Below the pieces are notes generated by a model that was given only the letters and a program-made list of their open reading frames with translations, had not been told where the DNA came from and made no database searches. DNA of 64,000 bases from assembly GCA_019677205.1 (NCBI GenBank), contig JAAMXY010001321.1, positions 1-64,000 on the forward strand, read 5' to 3'. Source of the DNA: Pinguiococcus pyrenoidosus. Its lineage: Eukaryota; Sar; Pinguiophyceae; Pinguiochrysidales; Pinguiochrysidaceae. Position 1 is the stretch's first letter. Each line of letters starts with the position of its first letter. The position numbers were made by a program, and so were the translations under genes. Shown piece by piece: positions 19,459-31,300 of the stretch.

Positions 19459-21609
19459 CTATCTACGGTCAGGCCGGAAGAATCGGTCGTACGCTTCCCT
19501 CAACGCCACCGCGTACTTGAGCGCCCTCTCTTGGTCTTTCGTGCTTGCGTGAATCTTCCTCGCGGGCTTGTTCTCCACCTTGAGGGTGCGGTCCCCGCGA
19601 ACATACATAGCACACAAGCGCGCGACCCCTAGAGACGTCGCCTCAGGGTGCGAGGCAATCTCAACATCTATATCTGAACAAAACGCCAGGAGGCATCTCC
19701 GCACAAAGGCAGAATTCCGGAACGGAGGTCCGCCCCCGATCAGCTTTGCCTTTGGCGACGCAAACTTTTGTACCCTGCACGAATCGAGACGCGGTTAGAC
19801 GCCTCCGTCGCGCAGCCCCATCAGCTTGTCCGTGGCTTCGCTCACCCCTTGATAATCTCTGATAACCGGAAGACGACGGCCTCCATTCCGGCAGCAAAGA
19901 CGTCCACCGGCGTCGTGTCGACTGTATTAGAAAGACGAAGCAATCGTTTGGTGTGAGCGGCGCGTCTCCTCGCGCCAGACGAACAGAGCAGGCGAGAGAG
20001 GCTGCTTCAAGCGTGGCGTACCCGTGAGCCCCAAAATTGCAGCAGCAGTCTCGCCATGATACCCTGTTGCTCTCTCCCCATTGAAGAACGGCATGAAGTC
20101 GACGGTGTGACGCCCGATCTCTCGTCGTCGAAGCTCACTCTCCAGAAAGATGGGCAGCCTGAGGGTCTGCAATTAAAAAAAAGGAGGGAGGAGAGAAGGC
20201 AAGGGAAAGACGTGTGAGGACGTGACGGAAGCGCGGGGCGACGCTTTCGCTGTCAGCAAATCTCACCTGAGTCAACCACTCGTACACGTTCCCGCCGTCA
20301 GTAAGAGCGCCTGCGGAAGCGATACGCAAGGCCCATCACGCAACGTTCCACAGAAAGCCGCTACGGTTGGCAACCCCTGCCCCAAAACAAAACCCTCACC
20401 TCCGATGACAAGCCTATCTGCGTCGACGGAATAGCAGAAGAGTCCTTTAGGGACGAGAAACTTGGCGTCCGCACGTGGATGCGGAATGACGATTCTCGCT
20501 GCCGCGCTGGTCCCCATTGTCGCCGCGATCCTCGTCGAGTCCACACAGCCTTGAAAAGACGAGAAAATTCATCATCAAGGTCAGCAAAGCTCTCGCTTCC
20601 GCCTTGCGACGGGCCGTCTTCAAGCGTACCGGAGCCGATGTTCGCCGCCGCGCCATCGCCGACCGCGAGCAGGAACTCTGCGTCTTTGAGGCAGGGCCAC
20701 CTCTCCGCGTAGTCCTCGCCCAGGCGAAGGTGCAAGCTCTTGGACAAGGCGTCCGCGAGGTCCGGCAGCGCGGCGGCGGCGGCCTTGGGCAGCATCTTCC
20801 TGGCGGTGGAGTCCCATTGCAGATGGCGGAAATTCAACAGCCCGGTCCAGCTGGCCTCCGACGTGCTCATGGGGATGTCCACGCCGCACCACTTGGCCAA
20901 GCAATAGCCATACAGGCTCTGCCAGCGATGAACTCGGTGCAAAAGCGTCGGATTCTGCCTCTCCAAGGCGCGAAGTTGAGCTATGGCATAGCTGCTGTGG
21001 AACATGCAGCCGCAGCGCTGGTGGTACTCCTCCTCGTCGTAGGCTTGGCGGAGCTTCCGGACCTCCTCGAGGCTCTGCTCGTCGTGCGCGGCGTAGCTGA
21101 ACAGGGGCGTAATGGCCCGGTACTCCCTGTCGACGCCGAGGAGGGCCATCGAGAAGCTGGCGCAGCCGACCACCTTAACCTGCACGGATTTGCTCAGCTC
21201 TTTTTGCGCTGAGTAGCGGCTCTCCAGGAGGGCCTACCTGCATGCTCGGCCGCAAGCGAGAGTGCACGGCGTCCAAGAGCTGCTCTAGTCTCTGTCGCAG
21301 CTCGGCGGGCGACAGCGGGGGGTCGTGGGCCCCCAGCGCGCGCGTCTTCTGCACCACAAACGTGCTCCTCACGATCTCCGCGTCGCTCTCGGTCAGCTCG
21401 AACACTGCGGCGCGGAACGAGCTGGATCCGACGTCGATCACGAGCGCCACGGGGATTCGGTCGCGGCGAAGCAGCCTTCGCAAGCTGTTGTATAGCCAGA
21501 TAGCCGCCATGGAGGCGAGATTGACGGCGGAAATGGCGCTCAGGATGAACAGCACTAAGTCCATCATCACCACGGGCGCGACGGCGGCGCCAGACTGCGA
21601 GAGTGACAT
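19459..21609 (-). CDS. FGGY-family carbohydrate kinase with N-terminal anchor
   Basis: An ATP-dependent sugar kinase of the FGGY/actin fold. Exons (minus) are 21609-21238, 21179-20630, 20549-20400, 20310-20267, 20166-20022, 19921-19846 and 19774-19459 (550 residues). The phosphate-binding loop is VIDVGSSSFR. The substrate-domain segment MSTSEASWTGLLNFR and the catalytic-base region GDGAAANIGSG are classic FGGY features, as are the second ATP motif (MGTSAAAR) and GGGPPFRNSAF near the C terminus. It is closest by eye to the gluconate/ribulose/sedoheptulose branch, and I cannot fix the substrate. About 40 N-terminal residues form a hydrophobic segment (LVLFILSAISAVNL) followed by RRLLRRD, unlike the usual cytosolic enzymes. 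This could be a membrane anchor or organelle leader. An in-frame upstream extension lacks an ATG. Confidence 0.85.
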
Positions 21610-23226
21610 GGACCTGTGGCGCTGTCTCTGTCCGTCGACGTAAGTTCTACTGCAACGCACTTGCGTTCGGAACTGAGTTTGACTCCATTTCGATAGCGAT
21701 GCACTGACGTATCTCTCAAAAATACTACCGCCCAACTGACTTTCCAAATCTAAACAAGTACGGGAAGCGGAGGACAGGCGTCAGCAGCGGCGAGCGGCCG
21801 AGGGCGCTGCCGTCTGCTACGGCGCCAGGGTCACCTCGCGGCGGGAGCTTGGTCAGGAGGCCGCCATATGGCCAAGGGTTGGCTGGTCCAAGCAGCTTCG
21901 AAGGACTTGGAGACGGTTGGGCAGTGCAAATCTCAGCTTGAGGCCAAGATTCGTTCTGCACCGGGAATGAATCTTTCCTTGCGAATGGCTGCACCTCGAT
22001 CATGTGGCTGTGTGATGATCGCGCGCCTTGAACAGAGCATCCTTTTATGCTTGAGTGGCCAGTACAAGGCACAGACTTTGAGCGAATGGAGTGCAGATTT
22101 TTTGATTTCCCTACTAGCTAAAGCAACATGCTTGCTACGCACGTCTAAATCATGGCAGCCAGTTCAAGCAATGCATCAGTTTGATGCATCAGTTGATGCA
22201 AGACCTCGATCTCGGCCATTACGCCGCAGCTCGTCTTTGAAAAAAGAGCTCGCTTGGGTGGCTGTGGACACGCCATCCACTTGGTTGAATCCTGGCCATC
22301 AACATTCCGAAGACTCCTCACTGGATTGGATCGTCGGCCGTGTGTCTGATTGAACAGTCCGATGACTGTCCATCCCGGCCGGCCACGGAAGCAGCTGACG
22401 CATGGGCAGCTGGCCGACCTCGCGAAGCCGTCCCTCGCAGACGTAGTCCGGGAGTTTCTGGCCCAGTTGAACTTTCCGCAGCCGCTGTCGATGGTTGGAC
22501 AACTTCTAGGGCTCTGATTTCATAGTTATCCAATCCGTGTGCGTTGTACGTATTGGTGAAATGACTTTCCGGAATGGTTCAGCTTATTTCTAGCTTTTGT
22601 TCACGTGTACACCGTGACCGCGAATGACTCGCTTGAACATCATTTTGACATGCTAAACGTCAGAGACATGAGAATCTCAACGGCAGACCACTCACTTTAG
22701 CTCAGAGAGATTGGCAGGTTTTGAATGGGATGCGTCAGGAGAAGCCCGCTTCTTTTGCGTGCATGATGACTACGCAGCTTTATGTCGCACCAGGCATGCT
22801 AGTTGAAGCCCCCGCCTGCTACGGCGCGATAGTGTGGATGTCCCAGGTCGAACTGCAATTGGAGGACGCAGTCAGCTAGAAGACCTCTTGCCATTCGTCC
22901 ACGTTGTGTGATCCATGTGCGCTACCTGTACAATGGTGTCCTTCACCGAGTCACGCGCCCAACCTGCACCTCGGGAACTTCAGTCACGGATTGAAAAGTT
23001 GTTCGGCGGATCCAGCGCAACAAACGAACAAGGTGGGCACGCCCAGCGGCACAAGCTCGGGGTCTCCCACCGAGCGAGGCTGTGGAGCGTGATAGGCACC
23101 GGTACGATAAGCGCGCCGCACAGCCGCGCAGTGGGACTGGCCTTGCCTGCGGAGCAAGGCTAGGTTGCGTCGAGGCGGCCAGGGCAGCCGTCTTGCCGCG
23201 TCGTCCAAGCAACGCCACACGGGAGC
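21610..23226. other. Divergent spacer, FGGY kinase / PP2C
   Basis: 1.6 kb with no gene I can support. Scattered open frames of up to 161 codons show no motifs. Base composition is less GC-rich than the flanking exons. Confidence 0.4.
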
Positions 23227-24790
23227 ATGGAGAAGCCGCCGATGAAGATCCGACGTGAGAAGCTGAGGAAGGCGTTTAAGAGGTGAGGCCCCCGACGAGA
23301 GGCACCCCACGGAGAGCCTCTCGGGAGATCCAGTCCATCGCGGAAGCCGCCCGGCGCCTTGCCGAACGCTTCTGTTGGAGAGCTGTGGGCGTTCGTCGCT
23401 CAGTTTCTCAACTGTAGTTTTGATTCTTTTGGCGGTCAATTCAAACGCGTTTTGGCGCGAAAACCTCAACGAGCTTTTGGCGCCGTTAGGAGCGAAACGC
23501 CGGAGCCGAGCGCCGGATTCCTCGCTGCGCTGCCCAAAACCCTCCTGCAGGTGCTCAGCGTGCTGGACAGCCCGCGAGTCAAGGCGTCCAAGGTGCTCGC
23601 GGTGGTGGGGAGCAGACGTGCGCCGCAAGACGCCGCTTCTGAAGAGAAGGCGCCGGACGCGGAGGAGAGGCCGGAGCTGCCCGTGGCCGTGGAGCGCCAG
23701 CATGCGCCGTTCCAGCACATCATGTGCGCGCAAAGCAGATCTGTGGGCGGCAGAGGTGCGTGGCGCGGGGTGTGAGAGAAAGAGAGAGAGAGACAGAGAG
23801 AGAGAGAGAGACAGAGAGCTGAGGACCTCTGGAGAGCTCACCTGGACTTCCGCAGAATACCAAGAGGACTTCACCTTGATGGTGCCGGACCTCAACCTGT
23901 ACATCCCAGCCAAGAGTGCGGTGGACCGCAGCGTGCGGCGCAGTCTCTTCGCGGTGTTTGACGGGCATGGTGGCGCGTTGGCGGCCAAGCTGCTGTCGCA
24001 GAACTTCCATCTGCATCTGGTGCGAGCGGCGTCCTTCGGCGCGGACGCGCGCAGGGCGCTTCAGGAGGCCTTCGAGGACGCAGAGGTGCATCTGGCCTCG
24101 AGCTTCCTGCGTCTGCACCATGCGCTGCTGGAGCAGGAGCCCTCGGCCAGGTTTCCCAAGGACGGCAGCACGGCCACGGTGGCCTTCGTGGAAGGAGACA
24201 AGCTGTACGTGAGCAACTGCGGCGACTCGCAGGCCATCGCCGTCCACACCTCGGGCGCCGTCGACGTGCTGACCGAGACGCACAACACCAGCAACGCAGA
24301 CGAGTGCGCCAGGGTGAGAGAGGCTGGCGCGCAGCTGCGGAGCTCTGCGGTGCGGCGCCGCAGCTTCCCCAACGCCGCCGTGCCCCTGGATGCGGTGCAC
24401 TTCAACGCGCTGCCGCCGAAGCTTCGGGTCTACCCCGGCGGGCTGCTGCTCACGCGCTCCTTTGGGGACTTCAACTCGAAGGTGGAGGCGCTCGGCGGCG
24501 TGCCGGGCTCCATCCTGGCGACCTGCGGCGCGATTCGCGAGGTGCCCATCTCTGGCGAGCTGCACAGCGTGGTCATCGGCAGCGACGGCGTCTGGGACGC
24601 GCTGCAGACGGAGGACGTGCGCAACATCGTGCTCGGGATCCTGAGCAGCAACTCGGGCCATCCGATGGCGTGCGACGTGGCTGCCGCCTCCGTGGTGGAG
24701 AAGGCCGTGCGCTCGCCCACCTGGTTCGAGATGCAGAGCTTGCCGGACAACGCGTCTTGCGTCCTGCTCTCCATGCAGAGCGCTTGCTAG
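23227..24790 (+). CDS. PP2C-type Ser/Thr protein phosphatase
   Basis: A Mg2+/Mn2+-dependent protein phosphatase of the PPM family. Exons are 23227-23282, 23490-23755 and 23856-24790 (418 residues). Splicing intron 2 joins VGGR to EYQEDFTL, creating the conserved R-x-x-QED metal motif. Other landmarks are FAVFDGHGG, DGSTATVAF, VSNCGDSQAI, LLLTRSFGDF and VIGSDGVWDAL, covering all PP2C metal-binding aspartates. The N-terminal 100 residues are basic and Pro/Ala-rich with no known domain. Intron 2 contains a GA-rich repeat just after its donor. The catalytic domain is full length, so the enzyme should be active. Confidence 0.93.
23773..23818. repeat. GA dinucleotide repeat in PP2C intron 2
   Basis: An imperfect GA microsatellite of about 45 bp, starting some 18 nt after the 5' splice site. 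Confidence 0.85.
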
Positions 24791-25469
24791 CGCTCTGGGC
24801 CGCTATGTATTTACCACCGTACCGTAGGAAGAGTAGCTCGATCTATCTACGCTCGCGCTCCGAAGCCTGCGCCAAGGCGGGGCGCGGCGTACGCTTTTCT
24901 CTTGGCAGCTTTCATGCCGGTGAAGGCGCCTCTGGACATTCCCAGTCCGGTACAGCTCGCCGAGAAGCTCTGCACAAGCGCACCCGGAGCGTTCGCTCTG
25001 TACGCTGGTAGGCGATTGGAGGAACCTGTGAACGAGAAATGCTCCGGAGAGAGAGAGAGAGAGAGTCTGTAAGCAGCATGTATAAAAGGGCTTTGTTCTC
25101 TGCTTCGCGTGGGAACAGCTCCTCCAGTCCGGTCCCGTGGTCTCTGCGGATCGCATCCTCAGGCAGCGTCCTATTGGGAAACACCTTCACGAGGAAGCTC
25201 GCTTTGGCTTCCTCAGTCCATACCAAAAGAAAGCCAAGCGAAAGCTGTCGCACTGGCGGCTCAAGGCGGATCTTGAAGAGGACGTCGTGAATAGAACACG
25301 AGACAGTTCTCGAGGGAGAGACAGCGAGGGAGAGACAGCGAGGGAGAAACAGAGACGACGCCGATTGCAACAACCACGTAATTGATACTGTCAATCAGAG
25401 CAGTGTCTTCACTTTGGATACGGAACGCTTACGGGTACTACGCTAATACAGTCTCTAAGTTTTTAGGTT
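24791..25469. other. Spacer with ambiguous coding potential
   Basis: A 679-bp convergent spacer, far longer than most convergent spacers in this window. Both strands have protein-like open stretches. On plus, the ATG at 24913 opens a short frame ending at a possible GTAGGC donor near 25009. On minus, a frame at about 25100-25300 reads plausibly. Neither has a recognisable domain or a complete splice model. A GA repeat lies at 25047-25065. I call no gene. Confidence 0.3.
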
Positions 25470-26459
25470 TTACATAGGGAGATTATCATCGCAGTTGCCG
25501 AAGCCGACGGGATCCCGGATGCACTCCGGGTCCAGCACGCAGCCGGTCTGCTCGGGCGTCATGCAGACAAGCCCGTCCATGATGATGGTGCTCGGACAGC
25601 AGGACAAGGCCGTCATGGAGCCGGGGCCCTGTGCCTCGTCGCAGGTGCAGCCACCGCAGATGTCTCCGCAGACGGTCGCATCGCAGCACACCACGCCGTC
25701 GGCGCTCTTGGTGTTGCCCACGCACCGCTCTTCCGGGGTCACGCAGAGGCGGATGTCGCCCACCGCGAAGGACACGTCCGCAGACACCTGGAGCGACGCC
25801 GCGTTGGGGACCGGCCCGGCTGGCGTGGTGTCCAAGCGCTGGCTGTTGTCGCCCACCATCGGCTGCGGCGCGCCCTTGTCGAAAGTGATGGGGATCCCCG
25901 AGCCCACCTCGGTGACCTGCACCTCCAGGAAGTCGGTGACGGAGTCGATGTCGATGATCGACGCGCTGAACACCTGGACACTAGCGATGCCGGCCAGGCT
26001 GGAGAAGTCGAAGGTGATGATCCCGCCGCTACCGTTGTCGTCCGGGTCGCTGGAGTCGCCATCCTCGCTGATGATGAGCGTGAGGCCTTGGAAGGTGTTT
26101 CCAAAGTCCGGCCCGACGCACAAGTCCGGGTCTCCGCCGGTGGGCGCGGGAAGGTTGTCGTTGGGGTCGTCGCTGCAGTTGGAGTTAAAGATCATGGCGC
26201 GGTCGACGATGCCGCCGGCCGTCACGCCCGACACCACGATGCAGGAGGTGCCCAGCACCGATTCGATCTCCGAGTTCAGGATGTTGACGCCCAGGCCGCC
26301 GAAGCACAAGTCATCGTCGTTCAGCACATCACCGGGCACGAAGCCCTCGAAGTCGAGGATGACTTCGAAGGAGCCCACCGGGCAGAAGCCGCAGTCCTGC
26401 GCCGCACTGGTCGCAAGCACTGCCGCGAGGGTAAGCAACGCGAGGGGAGTGGTCGACAT
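25470..26459 (-). CDS. Secreted protein with C-terminal Cys-rich module
   Basis: A single-exon gene of 329 residues with a textbook signal peptide (LALLTLAAVLATSAAQ). The body is acidic, rich in Asp, Ser and Gly, and predicted all-beta; segments such as FEVILDFEGFVPGD and GIITFDFSSLAGIASVQVFSA suggest a jelly-roll or lectin-like extracellular domain, but no family is recognised. The last 90 residues carry at least 14 cysteines in the order GVVCC...C...CGGC...CC...I...C...GCV. This is the same arrangement as the tail of the metalloprotease at 5548-7357. Probably extracellular or cell-wall associated; function unknown. Confidence 0.75.
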   Translation of the reverse strand: MSTTPLALLTLAAVLATSAAQDCGFCPVGSFEVILDFEGFVPGDVLNDDDLCFGGLGVNILNSEIESVLGTSCIVVSGVTAGGIVDRAMIFNSNCSDDPNDNLPAPTGGDPDLCVGPDFGNTFQGLTLIISEDGDSSDPDDNGSGGIITFDFSSLAGIASVQVFSASIIDIDSVTDFLEVQVTEVGSGIPITFDKGAPQPMVGDNSQRLDTTPAGPVPNAASLQVSADVSFAVGDIRLCVTPEERCVGNTKSADGVVCCDATVCGDICGGCTCDEAQGPGSMTALSCCPSTIIMDGLVCMTPEQTGCVLDPECIRDPVGFGNCDDNLPM

Positions 26460-28301
26460 CTTCGCAAACTCGCGATGAAACTCGAACGCGCGCGTGTTGG
26501 TTACACTTCTGATGAAGTAGACGCAGTGGGATATCCGGTACCGCTGGTTTTTTGAAAGGGGCGCGTGACGTCACGCCACGGGGGAAGGTGGCGTTGGACA
26601 GCCGTACAGCCGGCGGAGGAAGGCGGCGAGAAACCGGAGATGGATCTGGATGAGGCGGGTGGTTGCTACTTTTCAGCAGAGTTGACCTGGTCCTCACGCC
26701 GTTGGTCGCGTTGAAGAATTGGCGTCGGGTGGTGGGGTTTTCATTGGCGACGCTCGAATCGCCTCTTCTCTTCTTGGCTCCATGGCCAATGGGCGGCCGA
26801 GGATGTACAACCAATTGTTCCGAGAAATACCGGTTCTGTCCAATGATGGACGCGAGAAGCTCTAATTTTGTGGGGCGAAGCTGCGCAGCTATCTACGGAA
26901 TTTGAATGGTTGCCTTGATTGACCGCATTAACATTTGAATCTGGAGTTTTTGCTGACGTTGAGTTGGAATCTCTCTCTCAAGCCGTACAAGGCAAAGTTC
27001 CAAAGCGCTCCACTTGCTTCCGTTGCTCACTCAAGAAGATTCGATGTTCGCGGCTCCAAGTTGGAGCGCATCTCTGAAAATCGGTCAAGCGTGGCTGGAC
27101 GGCAACATTCCACAAACCGTAGCGTGTTCTATGCTTCCTCCGCCTTTGGAAAGGCGACCAAGATTCAAATTCCGCCACTTTGTTGGCTGCCAACGCGGTG
27201 TGCAAGCATAATTACAGGAGAACTACAGTATAAGCAAACCTTCTCTTGCCGACTTCTTCCTGCTGACCAACCTGATCGAGAGTATCCCCCTGCGTTGCCA
27301 GCTGCCAGCTGCCAGCTCCGGAGCCGAGGGGATGGACAGACAGCGCTGAGTCACCAGATTGACAGTCGTGCCCCTTTGCTACGTTGTCGTTCCGCTGCCA
27401 CGCGCAGGGACCGCAGCTCGTTCTTGCTGCCTTGGGCTTCAGGTACGTCAATGGGCTAACCGCGAAGTTGAAACCGAAGCTCGGTCGGGCATTCTGTGAC
27501 GCGGTGTTGGATGGGAAGGGCGCGGCGCTGCCCTGACGAGCGATGACGAGCGATGACGAGCGATGACGAGCGATGACGAGCGATGACGAGCGATGACGAG
27601 CGATGACGAGCAACGACGAGGTCCGCTGAGCGAACAGCCCAAACAGTTACGGTAACTGTTCCTGATCTCTTCCCAACTGTGTGCTTTTGCTCCCGTCGAG
27701 CGGCGTTCCAGTTTCCAGGGCCAAGGCCTGACGGACCATTCGCCTAGGACGGCGCCACAGGCCGATTCCGATCGATTCCGATGGCACTCCAAATGGAGAA
27801 GGGCAGCCGGCGAAGCAGAACACCGGCTGGGACATCCAATGAGGTGGCTCGCGGTTGTCTAGCTTACCCCTGTATGGCTGCCAAGGCGCCCAACTGCATC
27901 CAGCTTGGGGCCAATGAGGAGACCATGAGTTGGCAAGACCACCTGGCATTGGCGTTCATAGAGGAATTGAGCCAATGGCAAGAGCTTATGGAATTCCTTT
28001 ATTCCGATGAGCACATCTTCGGATGAAGAACACGCATATTGCGTCCCTTCCAAGACGTCACGAGCCCAAGAAAGAAAATTCCAACGTATCTTTACTCGCC
28101 GCTCCTACAGCATCACCTTGCAAAGACATGCGTCTCCTGAATAGACCGTTGTCAAACCCGCCCATGCGACGTCCTCCTCATCGCACTGATATCACAGTGT
28201 GTGTTCATGTCAAAAATAATTCGTAACGGCTCATTGTGTCGTCGTGCACGCGGTTTCCACCGTTAGTGCGCGCCTCGCGCGCCTTTGGCGCGGGTTCTGA
28301 A
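26460..28301. other. Divergent spacer with decamer tandem repeat
   Basis: A 1.8-kb head-to-head spacer, the longest in the window. It contains a decamer tandem repeat at 27534-27620 and several CCAAT/ATTGG pentamers (for example 27835, 27911, 27951 and 27972). No gene is supported. Confidence 0.4.
27534..27620. repeat. 10-bp tandem repeat (CGATGACGAG)n
   Basis: Seven exact copies of CGATGACGAG run from 27541 to 27610, with partial or mutated copies at both ends. It lies in an intergenic spacer. Confidence 0.95.
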
Positions 28302-31300
28302 ATGTCCTCTCTGGCGGAGCTCCGCAAGGACGCGACGAAATCCATCTTGCGCGCGAAGCGCAACTCGAGCAAGCGCGACATGCTGGCGGCGGAGCAGGCG
28401 GAGCGGAATTCCAAAGAGATCATGGAGAGCGATCGCGCGGGCGGACAGGTACTCACCGGGCCTCTCTGGCGCGCGCAGCGACGCGGCGAGGGAACCGCGA
28501 AAGAAGCACAGAAGCCCAAGTCCGAAAGTCGAGAGAAGACGAGCGCCGCCAAACCCTCCGGCCAAACGCCAAAAACGGAAGACCCACGAGTTGCGGACGG
28601 AGACGTATGAGAGGCGCTGTAGACACAAAGCCTTCAGGACACATGGTTCGGAGTCGCGGAAAAAGGCGCTTCTTGAGGAACGCAAGATGGGCGTCGAAGA
28701 GAGGAGAGAAGAGCGGCGCGAAATGCGCCAGCGGGCGCGGAAATCTGTCCGGCCTTCTGCGGCGGTCGACGTGTCCGCCGAGTCCGAACGGCCACGGGAG
28801 TCACTGCCGCCCAACTGAGCCCTTTGATAGTTTGGGTGGTTCGGATGAGAGGACCTTGAGAGCAGAGTACCATGTGGAAGAGAGAATGTGAAAGCGCTGA
28901 GCTTCTGCTGAGACGAGCGACGGTCTTCCCCTGAGATGTCCGCCGCAGAGGGACTCTGACCGTTGTTTCGCTGTTGTTCAAAGGCTCTGCCCGGCAACGA
29001 CGTCAATGTGGACTTCCCAGATGAGATGCGCAAGTCCGTCGACGTCCGGTAAGCTACGCGGACTTGAACTTGGCTCGCCAACGCCTCCGTCGCCCCCCCT
29101 CCCCCCCNNNNNNNNNNNNNNNAGTTGCCCCCGATGCGCGACCCCGCAGCCTCAGCACCAGCCTGAACTTTGACAAGCAGCTGGCGGAGCACACGCGGCA
29201 CCTGTCCACCGGCTCCTCCAACGAGTCGCTGGGCAACGGTGGCCGCTCCCGGCCGCCCCTGCACATGTCCGGCGTCGGTGGCGCGGCGAGCTTCCAAGTC
29301 CAGAAGCGCGCCTCCGGCGTCCGCCATCCCGACGACCAGCGGACTCTGAGGGATATGAGACCGTCAGAGGTACGGCGTGCCGCACCTTGCTGCAGATGAG
29401 AAGCACGCACCAGCTGAGCGACGTGCGTCATGCCAGGTCCGAGCGATCAGCGAAGCCATCAAGATCGGCCTCAGCAGCAAGGACTCCCCGACGGCCCGCG
29501 GCCACCGGCGGAACAGCTCGAACAACCTGCTCCAGGCAGCCCTCTCCGAGCTGCCAAAGGTCCCCGAGGTCCAGCAGCTCGTGAGCCACCACAACGGGCG
29601 CCTCCTCCTCGCGGCGCTCAGCACGTCCACCCCCATCGCGATCGACGCGGAGGACAACCCTCCGCCGGAGGAGTCGCAGTCGCGCCCGACCTCGCTGCGG
29701 ATCGCGGAGCTGCGGCGGGAGCGGACCCTCGCGGCCTCCACGCCACGGAGCTCCATGATCGTGAACCGGTGGGAACGGCTGGTGTCCAAGCTTTGTCCCG
29801 GCCTGGGGATCCACCGGCCCGTGCCCTTCAACGAGTTCCACCGGAGCCTCAAGGAGCTGCTGGTGGCGCAGGAGAAGAAGTACCCCACGGTGGACATCCT
29901 GAAGTACGCCTTCGGCATCAGCTCGCGCAAGGCCAAGGTCCAGAGCCAGAAGGTCGGCAGCGTGGACATCACTTCGGGACGGGGATACCCGCGCCACAGC
30001 TCCCTCCACGGCGGCGTCTACGAGCCCGAGCAGGAAGCGCCAGCGCAGCCCAAGCACGCCCGGCACCACAGCTACCACGACATGGGCCACCGCGCCCTGG
30101 ATCACCTGTACCCCGCAGTGACCACGGTGCATCGTGCCGTGTCGTCCATGACGCAGAGCCAGATCATCGAGGCGCTCCGCGCCCTCGAGGACGAAGACGG
30201 CCTCGAGCTGCCCGACTCGCTGCGCGAGTACTTCGGGTACCCCGTGGGGGAGAGCTGGGACAGCAAGGAGACCAAGGAGGGCGAGGTTCCTCATCTGGAG
30301 GATTATCTGGTGCGAGCTCACAGGTAGGAGATGCATGGCTTGCCTGCTCCATCGCAGCGAAAGCCAAAAGATGCAGCGCTCACCAAAGACGCGGACGTGG
30401 CGCGCAGGCAAGTTGTGGTGCTGCGGAGCCTCATCCACGAGACGGTCTTGACGGAGGACGACTACATTCGGTCGTTGGTGAAGATGTCGGATTTCTTCCG
30501 TCGCGTCGACTACGAAGTGGACCCCGCCGTGGTGCAGTTCGTCGGAGGCCACCCGAGCTTGACCGCCATTGCGTCCGCGGGACGGGCCTTGATTCCGCTC
30601 AACTTCTCGCTGCTCAAGAAGTTCCGCGACCGGAAGGTTCTCGCGCAGACCGGCGCCCACGAGCCGCCTCCTGCGTCGCCCGAGGAGGCGATCCAGGGCA
30701 TCTACGACACCCTTGACTGCGCGGAGCGCTTCGTGATCTCCTTTTTTGAGTTGAAAGACATGCTGCATTTGTATGGCAGCTTCGTGGGGAACCACGACCC
30801 GGCGTCCAAGAGGCTGCTGCACGCTCCCCCGGCAGTGCGAGATACGTTTACGAGACTGAGCCACATGTTGGCGGGTGGGGAATCCATTCACTCGCTCATG
30901 ATTCGACCCATCCAGCGGTTGCCACGCTACCTGCTGCTTCTCAAGGAAATGCGCAAGGCCACCCTCAAGCTCCAGAACGTGCTGCAAGCCAACGCGGAGG
31001 TGAGTACGAAGTCATCAGTGACACCACGGGAGGAGAAAAACGAGGAGCCGCGCACTGAGTCCGTATCCCCCTATTTTCCTTGCTCTCGCGTCCGCGTCCG
31101 CGTCTCCTCGTCTCTTCTTGCGTCTTCTCGTGTCTTCTTCTAGAAACATCTGCAGGACAAGTTGGGCCGCTTCTCGAGAACGCTGGAGATGGTCATCAAG
31201 GGCATCACGGAAGCGACCGAAACGACCAACGAGGCCGCACGGGAAGCTCACGATCGCGCACTGCTCCACCAGCTGTGGCATCTGCTGCAGGCTCTGCCGA

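Noticed and set aside
27534-27620. CRISPR-like array
   Set aside because: The units are directly abutting 10-mers without spacers, in a eukaryotic nuclear contig.
30310-30357. Stronger donor GTAGGA at 30324 for RhoGEF exon 4
   Set aside because: It shifts the frame and destroys the DH domain; GTGCGA at 30310 keeps it.
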